Positions 23,261 through 31,215 of a stretch of 64,000 bases of DNA are shown piece after piece. The DNA comes from Streptomyces sp. Edi2. Its GTDB lineage: Bacteria; Actinomycetota; Actinomycetes; Streptomycetales; Streptomycetaceae. The DNA lies in contig NZ_JBEJGX010000003.1 of the NCBI RefSeq assembly GCF_040253635.1, forward strand, positions 8,953,501 through 9,017,500. The letters run 5' to 3'. Under the pieces are notes generated by a model. The model was not told the origin of the DNA. It searched no databases and saw nothing but the letters and a program-made list of their open reading frames with translations. The translations under genes were made by a program, and so were the position numbers. The first letter of the stretch is position 1, and every line of letters begins with the position of its first letter.

Positions 23261-24025
23261 TCACCTCGTCGCGCCGTCGCCCCCTCCTGCGGGTGCGCTC
23301 CGCCGCGGCAGCCGCGTCGCGATGCCGTCGATGAGGAATGCCAGGCTGAGCTCGAACTGCTCGTCCATGCCGGCTCCCGACGGGGCGGTCATCCACTCCG
23401 TGAGCAGCGGATGGCGCCCGCCCTCGGCCGCCAGGTCGCGGGCGGCCGTGATGGCCTCGCTGAGCTGCTGTGGCGTGTGGAGTCCGTACCGGCGGCGCAT
23501 GGCGAGCTCCTCCGCCTCCTGTTGTGCGCTGCCCAGGATGTGCCGGTCCAGGAGTGCCGCGTAGGTCATGGCCTCGCCGACCGTGAAGCCCTGCCGTACC
23601 AGCACCCGGAGGAGGAACTCGGTGCGGCGCATCAAGTGCGGACCCAGGGGCGGGCGCGTGGGCATGAGCTGGGCGTACCAGAGGTGGCGCTTGACCATCG
23701 CCCAGCTCTCCGAGGCCAGTGCATGCAGGTCCGCGCGCCAGTCGGCGCCCGGCTCCTCGGGCACCGGGATCTCCGCCGTGACGCCGTCGAGCATCAGGTC
23801 GATCAAGCCGTCCTTGCTGAGCACGTAGCGGTACAGCGCCATCGGAGTGTAGGGCCCGAGCCGCTTGGCGACCGCCGTCATCGTCAGCGCCTGCGCCCCG
23901 CCCTCGTCGGCGACCGCGACGGCGGCCCGCACGATGTCGTCCCGCTCCAGCGGGCTCCGGCGCCGCGAGGGCGGGGGCTGGGTCCAGATCAAGGGCGCCG
24001 ATGCGCTGCTCGGATTCTCCTTCAT
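23261..24025 (-). CDS. TetR family transcriptional regulator
   Basis: A protein of 254 residues. The TetR helix-turn-helix lies at about residues 27-75 (RDDIVRAAVAVADEGGAQAL, TMTAVAKRLG, MALYRYVLSKDGLIDLMLD). The long C-terminal domain with DWRADLHALASESW is typical of the TetR_C_1 subgroup that binds tetracycline-like and other amphipathic ligands. It is divergent from the glycosidase-like gene, and a perfect 7+7 palindrome sits in the 63-bp gap. It may also run into the Vgb-like gene downstream. Confidence 0.88.
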   Translation of the reverse strand: MKENPSSASAPLIWTQPPPSRRRSPLERDDIVRAAVAVADEGGAQALTMTAVAKRLGPYTPMALYRYVLSKDGLIDLMLDGVTAEIPVPEEPGADWRADLHALASESWAMVKRHLWYAQLMPTRPPLGPHLMRRTEFLLRVLVRQGFTVGEAMTYAALLDRHILGSAQQEAEELAMRRRYGLHTPQQLSEAITAARDLAAEGGRHPLLTEWMTAPSGAGMDEQFELSLAFLIDGIATRLPRRSAPAGGGDGATR

Positions 24026-24052
24026 GGCGTGAGTTTATCTCGTCAAGGTAAG

Positions 24053-24067
24053 GTATATGTCATATAC
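24053..24067. promoter_or_regulatory. TetR operator candidate, perfect inverted repeat
   Basis: GTATATG-T-CATATAC is a perfect palindrome with a one-base centre in the 63-bp gap between the divergent TetR and glycosidase-like genes. AAGGT occurs on both sides. The short gap, symmetry and AT content make this the likely operator for both genes. Confidence 0.7.
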
Positions 24068-24088
24068 GCAAGGTGAGGAGCAGCCCGC

Positions 24089-25690
24089 ATGAACCAGCAC
24101 CCGTCCGTCGCCCCGTCTGTCGCCCCGTCTGTCGCTCCGCCCGTCGCCCCGTCCGGCGTCCGTCTGGGTGTCGTCAGGGGAATCAGCTACGGCATGTTCG
24201 GAGCCCCGGACAGCTTCGTGCCCGAGATGCGCAGGCTCGGCGGCACGCTGGTGCGCGTCTATGTCTACTGGGGCCAGGTCGAACCGGAGCCGGGGCGCTA
24301 TGACTGGACGGTCGTCGACGCGATGCTCGGCCAGCTGGATCCGGCCGACGAGGTATGGGTGACCGTGTGTTCCAGCTCCCCGTGGGCGACCCGGCACCCG
24401 ACGGGCTTCCTGCCGTCGTCACCCGCCCACGATCCGCGGCAGTACGAGCGCTTCGTCGACGCCCTGGTGACCCGCTGCCGAGGCCGTGTCCACTACTGGC
24501 AGTGCAACAACGAGCCCAGCAACACCGGCCTCCTGTGGGCGGGTACCGCGTCGGAGTACGTGGATCAGCTCACCGCCTTCCACCGCGGTGTGCGCGGCGC
24601 GGACCCGCAAGCGAGGGTCGTCCTCGGGGGGTGCGGCTACGACGTGCTCGCCGGCACGGCCGGCAGTCCGGCCCGGCAGTTCTTCGACCATGTCGTCGCG
24701 CACGGCCGGGATTTCTACGACCTGTTCTCCGTCCATCTCTACGGCGATCCGCACCACATCCCCGAGCAGGTGGAATCCGTCCGCGAGATGATGCGCCGCC
24801 ACGGCTACGAGCGGCCGGTGGTGGCGGGGGAGTACAACGGACCGACGCTCTTCGAATTCCCCGAGGCCCAGGCCGCGTTCCAGCAGACGATGATGGCGGC
24901 CTTCGCGGGACCGGAACCGGCCACCCCCGAGACGCAGCCCGCGGACGCGGCCCCGGACGGGTCGGCGGACGCGGCCCCGGACGAGTCTCCGGACGCGGCC
25001 TCCCACGGGTCCCTGGACGAAGCCTCCCACGAGCCCCCGGACCGCACGGCCATGCGCTCCCTCTACGCGCGCAGGTCTCAACTCCCGCCGCAGTTGCAGA
25101 TGTTCATGGAGGACTGCCCGCCCGAGCTGGCCGCGAAGCGGGACCGGATCAACTGCCGTCAGATCGTCACCCGTAATGTCCTCGCCCTCGCCGCCGGGGT
25201 GACCCGCACGGCATGCTGGAATCTGGCGCCCGAAATCCCCGGCTACCGCGATCGGTTGAACATGATGGGATTCCTCTTCGGCAGGCTCGCCCTGATGGAC
25301 TACGACGGCAGCGGCCGCCTGTCCCGGCGCCACCCGTCCGCCGACACCTTCGCCCTCGTCACCGCCTGCCTCGACGGCACCACGCAGGTCCGCCGCCTCG
25401 ACGCCGGAGGCCGGCCGGAGTTGTACGCGTTCGAGGTGTCACGTGGGGGCCGCGGGCCACTGCACGTCCTGTGGGTGGCCGGGGACGCCTTCACCGGCGA
25501 GGACGAACCCGGGACGCCCGTCGACTGGCCGTGGCCCCACGCGACGGTCCACGCGCTCGACGCCTTCGGCACCCGTGTGCCCGTCGAACGGAACGGCGGC
25601 ACCGTGCACCTCTGTGCCTCGGTCACCCCGCTGTTCCTCTCCACCCACCCGGAGGCGTCGGCCCGCTTGGAGGCGTCGGCCCGGCCGTGA
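24089..25690 (+). CDS. glycoside hydrolase-like TIM-barrel protein (clan GH-A type)
   Basis: A protein of 533 residues. The N-terminus repeats SVAP/PVAP (residues 6-22), then a TIM barrel begins GISYGMFG and LVRVYVYWGQVEPEPGRYDW. The acid/base Glu is probably E142 in CNNEPSN and the nucleophile E248 in AGEYNGP, the spacing expected of clan GH-A retaining glycosidases such as GH39 and GH5. A low-complexity acidic stretch rich in Ala, Asp and Pro (about 277-318), encoded by short DNA repeats, interrupts the barrel. There is no signal peptide, so it is probably cytoplasmic. GAGGAG precedes the ATG. It is divergent from TetR and likely repressed by it. The exact sugar substrate is unknown. Confidence 0.75.
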   Translation: MNQHPSVAPSVAPSVAPPVAPSGVRLGVVRGISYGMFGAPDSFVPEMRRLGGTLVRVYVYWGQVEPEPGRYDWTVVDAMLGQLDPADEVWVTVCSSSPWATRHPTGFLPSSPAHDPRQYERFVDALVTRCRGRVHYWQCNNEPSNTGLLWAGTASEYVDQLTAFHRGVRGADPQARVVLGGCGYDVLAGTAGSPARQFFDHVVAHGRDFYDLFSVHLYGDPHHIPEQVESVREMMRRHGYERPVVAGEYNGPTLFEFPEAQAAFQQTMMAAFAGPEPATPETQPADAAPDGSADAAPDESPDAASHGSLDEASHEPPDRTAMRSLYARRSQLPPQLQMFMEDCPPELAAKRDRINCRQIVTRNVLALAAGVTRTACWNLAPEIPGYRDRLNMMGFLFGRLALMDYDGSGRLSRRHPSADTFALVTACLDGTTQVRRLDAGGRPELYAFEVSRGGRGPLHVLWVAGDAFTGEDEPGTPVDWPWPHATVHALDAFGTRVPVERNGGTVHLCASVTPLFLSTHPEASARLEASARP

Positions 25691-25894
25691 GACGGCCTGC
25701 CGGGCAGGCCGGTCGGAGCCAGGCCATGGTCGGGTCGGAGCTGAGGCAGAGCCGGGGCAGATCCAGGTCAGATCCAGGCCATGGAGGAGCGCCGGCGGGC
25801 GGGCCGGACAAGAGAGGATGACCTGACATGCCTGCGTCGGCGTCGGGTAGGGGAGCATGCGACGGGGGCTCAGCAAGAGGCGGGAGCCGGCAGC

Positions 25895-26782
25895 ATGAGC
25901 AGCAACAGCACCATGAACGCGGGAACGGAGTCGGAGACCACCTTGCAGGAGTGTGCCGCGCCGGCCCCGACGGTGCTGCCGCAGATCCAGGCTCCGCTGC
26001 GCGTCGCTCCGTCCGACGCACGGGAGTTGTCCAAGCAGTTCCTGCTGCGGCTGCAGGAACTGGACGAGGGGACCCCGGAGTACCAGTACGCGCGCAACAC
26101 CCTCATCGAGATGAACCTCTCCCTGGTGCGCTACGTCGCCCGCCGCTTCTCCAGCCGCAAGGACTCCATGGAGGACGTCCTGCAGGTGGGGACCATCGGT
26201 CTGATCAAGGCGATCGACCGCTATGACCCTTCCCGCGACGTGGAGTTCACCACGCTGGCCGTCCCGTACATCCAGGGCGAGATCAAGCGGTTCTTCCGCG
26301 ACACCACCTGGTCGGTGCGCGTACCGCGGCGCCTGCAGGAGCTCCGCATCGACCTCGCCCGCGCCCGGGAGGAGCTGGAGAGCGAGGGCAGCCACGAGCC
26401 GTCCGTCGCCGACCTCGCCGCCCGCCTCGAGCTGGCGGAGGACGAGGTGGCGGAAGGGCTCGTGGCCAGTAACGGCTACGACAGCGACTCCATAGACCGG
26501 CCCGTCCAAGCCGGCGGCGGCAAGCAGCAGACCACCGGTCTCGTCGCCGACCTCATCGGCACCGAAGACCCCGCCCTCACCCTCGCGGAAGACATCCAGG
26601 CCCTCAAGCCGCATCTGGCCGAGCTCGATGACCGCGAACGCACCCTCCTTCAGCTGCGCTTCGGGGAGGAAATGACCCAGTCCGAGATCGGTGCGGAGCT
26701 CGGCCTCTCCCAGATGCATGTCTCGCGCCTGCTGACCCGCGTGTGCACCACCCTGCGCAGGGGGCTCCTGGCAGGGACGTGA
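25895..26782 (+). CDS. RNA polymerase sigma factor, SigB/SigF/SigG subfamily
   Basis: A protein of 295 residues. Region 2 reads NLSLVRYVARRFSSRKDSME then DVLQVGTIGLIKAIDRYDP and TLAVPYIQGEIKRFFRD. Region 3 has VRVPRRLQELRIDLARA, and region 4 ends EEMTQSEIGAELGLSQMHVS, RLLTR. This is the stress/development subfamily controlled by partner-switching anti-sigma factors. The ATG at 25895 follows GGGAG. No anti-sigma or antagonist gene lies beside it, but three SpoIIE-type phosphatases are in the window. Confidence 0.9.
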   Translation: MSSNSTMNAGTESETTLQECAAPAPTVLPQIQAPLRVAPSDARELSKQFLLRLQELDEGTPEYQYARNTLIEMNLSLVRYVARRFSSRKDSMEDVLQVGTIGLIKAIDRYDPSRDVEFTTLAVPYIQGEIKRFFRDTTWSVRVPRRLQELRIDLARAREELESEGSHEPSVADLAARLELAEDEVAEGLVASNGYDSDSIDRPVQAGGGKQQTTGLVADLIGTEDPALTLAEDIQALKPHLAELDDRERTLLQLRFGEEMTQSEIGAELGLSQMHVSRLLTRVCTTLRRGLLAGT

Positions 26783-26797
26783 ACCCGCCTGTCTCTG

Positions 26798-26842
26798 CCG
26801 GGACGACGGCTGCGGGACGACGGCTGCGGGACGACGACTGCG
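26798..26842. repeat. 14-bp tandem repeat, three copies
   Basis: CGGGACGACGGCTG is repeated three times, the last copy with one change, in the gap between the sigma factor and the PPOX gene. Confidence 0.7.
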
Positions 26843-26888
26843 GGGAGGAGGACCGTCAGAACTGGTCAGGGCCGGTCTGAGGCCGTAG

Positions 26889-27308
26889 TCAGCCCGCCTG
26901 GCTGCTGTCCTTCATGCTGCCCCAGCCGTGCCAGCGGTCGATCTCGATCCAGGCGCTGACCCGGCGGCGGTCCCGCTGCGGGTACGGCTTGCCGAGGTAC
27001 TGCTGCGCCAGCCGGTCGATGTCGGCGAGCCCTTCGTCGTCACGGAACTCGGCGACCCGGCCGATGATGCTGAGGTGCGTGTACCAGTTGCTCTCGTCCA
27101 GCACGGTCAGCGAGACGCGGGGGTCGTTGCGGACATGCTCCAGCCGCTTGCGGCCCTCATCCATGTTGACCAGGATCCGGCCGTTGTCCCAGAGGTACCA
27201 GGTGGCCGTGGACACCGGCTGGCCGTCCGGCCTCAGCGTCGTGATGACGGCCGGATTCGGCTTGCTCAACAGGGCGGCTGCGGTATCGGGAAGCGGTGGT
27301 TTCGACAT
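26889..27308 (-). CDS. PPOX-class F420-dependent oxidoreductase
   Basis: A protein of 139 residues, a complete split-barrel flavin/F420 reductase-like protein. Family features: PAVITTLRPDGQPVSTATWY, DEGRKRLEHVRNDPRVSLTV, LSIIGRVAEF and a C-terminal DRWHGWG. These enzymes use reduced F420 or flavin to reduce small molecules; the substrate is unknown. It is intact, unlike the paralogue at 3731. Two tandem 18-bp repeats lie 13 bp upstream of its start. Confidence 0.85.
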   Translation of the reverse strand: MSKPPLPDTAAALLSKPNPAVITTLRPDGQPVSTATWYLWDNGRILVNMDEGRKRLEHVRNDPRVSLTVLDESNWYTHLSIIGRVAEFRDDEGLADIDRLAQQYLGKPYPQRDRRRVSAWIEIDRWHGWGSMKDSSQAG

Positions 27309-27320
27309 ACGAGGCGCTCC

Positions 27321-27356
27321 TCAGTACGTGGGTACGGTTCAGTACGTGAGTACGGT
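27321..27356. promoter_or_regulatory. two tandem 18-bp repeats before the PPOX gene
   Basis: TCAGTACGTGGGTACGGT and a copy differing by one base run head to tail, each carrying a GTAC-N4-GTAC core. Placement directly upstream of the start codon suggests an operator or a leader element. Confidence 0.5.
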
Positions 27357-27444
27357 GCTGCGGTCCTCTCGGGTCGCTGCGTGCATGCGTGCCGATGGTG
27401 CGGCTCGCCGTCCGGGGCGATCCACACGAGCGACCGTACTCAGC

Positions 27445-28743
27445 TCACCACCGGTACATGCCTCCCGGTGCGCCGCCACACCGCACACCGTCGGGGCGGT
27501 GCTCCTGATCGGCGGCCACCGGAGGGCAGGGCAGCCGTCCGGTCGGCAGGTCCGGTGCGTTCGGGACCTCCGAGGGGGCGTCGGCCGTCTTCCGGAGGAG
27601 GAGCATGGCGGCGTCGTCGTGCAGCTCGCCGCCCACATGCGCGAGCAGGTCCTCGTGGAGCGCGGCGAGAGTGCGGGAAGGCTCCGGCGAGATGTGCTGT
27701 GACAGCCGCTCGACGAGCGGGTAGAACTGCCGGCTGTGGTCCCGGGCCTCGGTCACGCCATCGGTGTAGAAGAGCAGTTGGTTCCCTTCGTGCAGGGCGA
27801 TTTCCTGGAGGCCGGGGGCCTCGTCGGCCAGGGCACGCAAACCGAGCGGCGGGGCCGGACGGACGGGCTCGACGGGCACGACGCCCGCGTCGTGGACCAG
27901 GAGCGGAGCGGCATGCCCGCAGTTGACCAGCTCCATACGGCCGGCCTCGGGGTATCCGGCCAGCACCGCGGTGACGAAGTCGTCCGGACCGAGGTTGCGC
28001 GCCAGGCTGCGCTCGATCCTGTGGACCACATCGAGCAGATCCGGCTCGTCGTAGGCCGCTTCCCGGAACACGCCCAGCACCAGCGCGGCGATTCCCACCG
28101 CGGGCAGCCCTTTGCCGCGCACATCGCCCACGATCAGCCGGACCCCGTACGGCGTCGGCACCAGGGCGTAGAGGTCCCCGCCGATCCGGGCCTCGGCAGC
28201 GGCGGCGCTGTAGTGGACCGCCGTCTGGAAGGGCCCCACCGTGGCCGGCACGGGTTTGAGGAAGGCGTGCTGTGCGGCCTCGGCGACCGAGCGGACGGCT
28301 GCCAGCACCTGCTCGCGACGCCTGCGCAGGGCGCCGGCCAGACTGCTGGCCAACGTCACGGCGGACAGTGTGGAGAGCACGATCGCCTGGTCGCTGCCCG
28401 GCGCACCATCATGCAGACCGAGCGCCGCACCCAGCGCCACGGCCAGGACACCGACACGGAGCACTCCCCACGGCCCGCTGGTGGCCGCGGCCAGCGCGGG
28501 GCCCACGGCGAGCAGCGGCAGCCAGCTCATCCCGCTTCCGCCGGAAAAGGCGAGGATCGCGACGGCCGCGATGATCAGAACCGGCAGGCAGGAGGTGTAG
28601 TGGCGGCGGGTGTCCGCCGCGCGGGCCGGAGTGTCACCCCGGTGCGGGGCGGGTCGGCGGACCGCGTCCCGCAGGGTGGAGAACGGCTTGGGGACCTGCC
28701 ACCGCGGCAGGCGGTCGTGATGATGGATCCGGGCTTGGCGCAT
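27445..28743 (-). CDS. membrane PP2C (SpoIIE-type) phosphatase
   Basis: A protein of 432 residues. An N-terminal membrane region of about three to four helices (about residues 48-140) leads to the helical linker RRRREQVLAAVRSVAEAAQH. The SpoIIE domain (about 175-390) has GGDLYALVPTPYGVRLIVGD, LLFYTDGVTEARD and ELHDDAAMLLLRK, with the metal-binding Asp residues. The pattern is common in Streptomyces and presumably controls an anti-sigma antagonist. The C-terminal 40 residues are Pro/Gly-rich and unstructured. Confidence 0.87.
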   Translation of the reverse strand: MRQARIHHHDRLPRWQVPKPFSTLRDAVRRPAPHRGDTPARAADTRRHYTSCLPVLIIAAVAILAFSGGSGMSWLPLLAVGPALAAATSGPWGVLRVGVLAVALGAALGLHDGAPGSDQAIVLSTLSAVTLASSLAGALRRRREQVLAAVRSVAEAAQHAFLKPVPATVGPFQTAVHYSAAAAEARIGGDLYALVPTPYGVRLIVGDVRGKGLPAVGIAALVLGVFREAAYDEPDLLDVVHRIERSLARNLGPDDFVTAVLAGYPEAGRMELVNCGHAAPLLVHDAGVVPVEPVRPAPPLGLRALADEAPGLQEIALHEGNQLLFYTDGVTEARDHSRQFYPLVERLSQHISPEPSRTLAALHEDLLAHVGGELHDDAAMLLLRKTADAPSEVPNAPDLPTGRLPCPPVAADQEHRPDGVRCGGAPGGMYRW

Positions 28744-28860
28744 GTACTGGTCCGCGGCTCGCTTCCCTGCTCAGGGCACTGGGCTCAGGTACTGACACCT
28801 GAAAATGTCCGTTTCATCAAGGAAAGCGGCATATATGGGGGAGCGGCAAGGGGCGGGATT

Positions 28861-29619
28861 TCACATAGTGAACGACAGTCCCCTGGTCACGCGGCTCGCG
28901 GTCGGCAGCAGTCGGCGGCGGATCTCCTCGATGCGTGAGACGCGGTCCACGCGCAGCGATACGCCGAGGGACCCGAGCGTTTCGCCGCTGTAGACCGGCA
29001 CCGCGACGCAGAACGTGCCGAGCGCGTACTCCTCCATGTCCGTCACCAGCGGCGCCATGGGCAGGGTGTCGATCTTGCGCAGCAGTTCGGCCCGTCCGGT
29101 GATGGTGCGGGGCGTGAGGTCGGCCAGGGGGTGCCGGGAGAGGTAGTCGTCGCGGGCCGCGTCGTCCAGCTCGCGCAGCACGCACTTGCCCAGAGCCGTG
29201 GCGTGCCCGGCGTCCTCGAAGCCCACCCAGAGGTCGACCCGGGGTGCCCGGGGGCCGTCGACGATCTCGGCCACCCGGATCTCCCCGTCCTCGTAGAAGG
29301 TCAGGTAGGCGGCGGCCGAGAGGTCGTCCCGCAGTGCCGCGAGCGCGGGGCGGACCCGGTTGAGCAGTGCCTGTGCCTGCCCTCCGGCGTGCAGGGTGCC
29401 CAGTTTGTCGCCCAGGACGAAGCCGCCGTCCTCCAGCTTCCGAATGTACCCGTCGTGCGCCAGCGTGCGCAGGAGGTGATACGCGGTGGCCAGCGGCAGC
29501 TCTGTCTCGCGTGCCAGCTGTTTCGCCGGTGCGCCGCCCTCGTGGGCACCCACGGCCTCCATCAAGCGGAAGGCGCGCTGGACGGAAGTGATGAGCGTAG
29601 GGCCGTCTCCATTGCCCAT
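28861..29619 (-). CDS. IclR family transcriptional regulator
   Basis: A protein of 252 residues starting at the ATG at 29619 (AGGAGCAGG upstream). The winged helix is at about residues 9-70 (SVQRAFRLMEAVGAHEGG, ELPLATAYHLLRTLAHDGYI). The IclR effector domain (80-245) contains HATALGKCVLREL, EEYALGTFCVAVPVYSGETL and LGVSLRV. IclR proteins bind small aromatic or carboxylic effectors. It is divergent from the AlkB gene across a 292-bp GT-rich spacer; a catabolic target is not evident. Confidence 0.88.
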   Translation of the reverse strand: MGNGDGPTLITSVQRAFRLMEAVGAHEGGAPAKQLARETELPLATAYHLLRTLAHDGYIRKLEDGGFVLGDKLGTLHAGGQAQALLNRVRPALAALRDDLSAAAYLTFYEDGEIRVAEIVDGPRAPRVDLWVGFEDAGHATALGKCVLRELDDAARDDYLSRHPLADLTPRTITGRAELLRKIDTLPMAPLVTDMEEYALGTFCVAVPVYSGETLGSLGVSLRVDRVSRIEEIRRRLLPTASRVTRGLSFTM

Positions 29620-29714
29620 GTCTTCAGCCTGCTCCTGGTGGCCCTGGGGAGGCAAGGCCGTCCCGTGACGGCTGCCGCTTCTCGCGAACGGTGCGTGCTG
29701 GAGCGCCGGGCTGC

Positions 29715-29835
29715 CGGGGTGTGCACTGGTGCGTGCCGGGGTGCGTGGGCGCGTCTCGGGGTGTGTAGGGGGGATGCGCGTCGGGGTGGAGGGGTGTGTG
29801 GGTTGCGTGTCGGGGTGTGCCGGAGTGCAAGCGAT
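29715..29835. repeat. GT-rich low-complexity spacer
   Basis: Irregular repeats of GGGTGTG, GGGTGCG and CGGGGTGTG on the + strand between the divergent IclR and AlkB genes. Strong strand asymmetry; no gene is supported here. Confidence 0.55.
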
Positions 29836-29911
29836 GACCAAGGAGTGTCCGCGTGTGACGGCCGCGCGACAGAACACGTATTCGAATTATGGGTACTCTG
29901 GAAGCATGGCC

Positions 29912-30532
29912 ATGCACCTTCAGGGCTCGCTCTTCGACCAGGCCGACGAGGTCCGTCTCGGGCCACTGCGCGGCGTGCGCAGGACCGAGCTCGGTGACGG
30001 GGCCTGGATCGACCTGCTGCCCGGGTGGCTGAGCGGGGCCGACGCCTTGTTCGCGCGGCTCGCCGCCGAGGTGCCCTGGCAGGCTGAGCGCCGGCGGATG
30101 TACGAGCGGGTGGTGGATGTCCCGCGGCTGCTGGCCTTCTACGAGGTCGGCGACGCACTGCCGCACCCCGTGCTGGCCGAGGCGAGGGATGCGCTGTCCG
30201 TCCACTACGCCACCGAGCTCGGCGAACCGTTCACCACGGCCGGGCTCTGCTACTACCGCGACGGCCGCGACAGTGTGGCCTGGCACGGCGACCGGATCGG
30301 CCGCGGCCGGCGCGCGGACACGATGGTCGCCATCCTGTCCGTGGGTACGCCGCGCGATCTGCTGCTCCGTCCGCGGCGCGGCGGCGGCACGGTGCGGCGG
30401 CCGCTGGGGCACGGCGACCTGATCGTGATGGGCGGCTCCTGCCAGCGGACCTGGGAACATGCGATCCCCAAGACCGGCCGTGCGGCGGGGCCGCGGATCA
30501 GCATCCAGTTCCGGCCCCACGGCGTGCGCTGA
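29912..30532 (+). CDS. AlkB-type 2-oxoglutarate/Fe(II) dioxygenase
   Basis: A protein of about 206 residues of the AlkB family, which removes alkyl groups from bases (1-methyladenine, 3-methylcytosine) by oxidation. The iron ligands are visible as His-X-Asp in WHGDRIG and the distal His in WEHAIPK, and the 2-oxoglutarate-binding Arg lies in RISIQFRPHG. CYYRDGRDSVAWHGD is a typical core. GGAAG at 29900-29904 is seven bases from the ATG at 29912 but only one from the ATG at 29906, so I prefer the former. A perfect terminator follows 14 bp after the stop. Confidence 0.87.
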   Translation: MHLQGSLFDQADEVRLGPLRGVRRTELGDGAWIDLLPGWLSGADALFARLAAEVPWQAERRRMYERVVDVPRLLAFYEVGDALPHPVLAEARDALSVHYATELGEPFTTAGLCYYRDGRDSVAWHGDRIGRGRRADTMVAILSVGTPRDLLLRPRRGGGTVRRPLGHGDLIVMGGSCQRTWEHAIPKTGRAAGPRISIQFRPHGVR

Positions 30533-30546
30533 AGCCGGACGCGGGT

Positions 30547-30578
30547 GGGCCCCCGAGTCCGCGTCGGCTCGGGGGCCC
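30547..30578 (+). terminator. terminator of the AlkB gene
   Basis: A perfect 11-bp stem, GGGCCCCCGAG pairing with CTCGGGGGCCC, around a 10-base loop. The small gene at 30621 is convergent and may share it. Confidence 0.8.
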
Positions 30579-30620
30579 TGCAACTGCTACGGGAGTGTGG
30601 TCAGTTACTCCGGGGAGTGG

Positions 30621-30899
30621 TCAGTGGCGGTGGCAGACCAGGTGCTCCCGGTGCCAGGTGCGGGTCCAGTAGCCGGGGTGGCGCACGCCGTGCCGGTCAC
30701 GCCAGGCCGGGTGCCAGGTGCGGGTCCAGTGTCCGTGGACCATGTGGCACCGCCCCCTGTCGACGTGTCGGGTGGTGGAGTGGTCTCCGTGGTGCGACGG
30801 CGTGGCCGAGGCGATACCCACCGAGGAGAGGAGGGTGCCTCCGGCGAGAGCAACGGTGGCGGCCCCGAGAGCGAGGGCGCGCTTGAATCCGTCAGTCAT
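30621..30899 (-). CDS. small secreted His/Trp/Arg-rich repeat protein
   Basis: A protein of 92 residues. Residues 1-32 are a signal peptide (MTDGFKRALALGAATVALAG, cut near ASATP). The mature part is basic and rich in His, Trp and Arg. HWTRTWHPAW and YWTRTWHREH are a duplicated motif encoded by a near-exact repeat 60 bp apart in the DNA (GTGCCAGGTGCGGGTCCAGT at about 30652 and 30712). Two Cys are present (GRCHMVH, VCHRH). Family not recognised; the His content hints at metal binding. The ATG at 30899 follows GAAAGG. An earlier ATG at 30986 with GGAGGG upstream would add 29 residues before the signal peptide and is less likely. Confidence 0.6.
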   Translation of the reverse strand: MTDGFKRALALGAATVALAGGTLLSSVGIASATPSHHGDHSTTRHVDRGRCHMVHGHWTRTWHPAWRDRHGVRHPGYWTRTWHREHLVCHRH

Positions 30900-31215
30900 G
30901 GATCGTGCCTTTCTGCATTGCCATGGCGCGAGGCCGTGGTGCGAGATGCCCTGCCGATGGCCGGGCATCACTGACCATGCACCCATGACGCCCTCCATAT
31001 GTGGCTAACACCAAAGGTTTTACACAATGCAGACGGAGTGTGAAAGAGAGTAATTATCAGACTAATGGGTGACGAGGGGGGCGAGCGTGGTGTGGTGGCC
31101 AAGGCGGACGGCAGGCCGAGGGCGCGGCTGCCCGGGGACCGCGTCAACTCCGGTGCGGTGCACACCGGCTGGAAGCGCCGACGCCGCAGAAGGCCGCTCG
31201 CATGCAGTGCCCGGG
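30900..31215. other. intergenic, AT-rich promoter-like stretch
   Basis: Contains an AT-rich segment near 31000-31060, unusual for this window, that probably carries the promoter of the small secreted protein. No gene seen. Confidence 0.4.
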
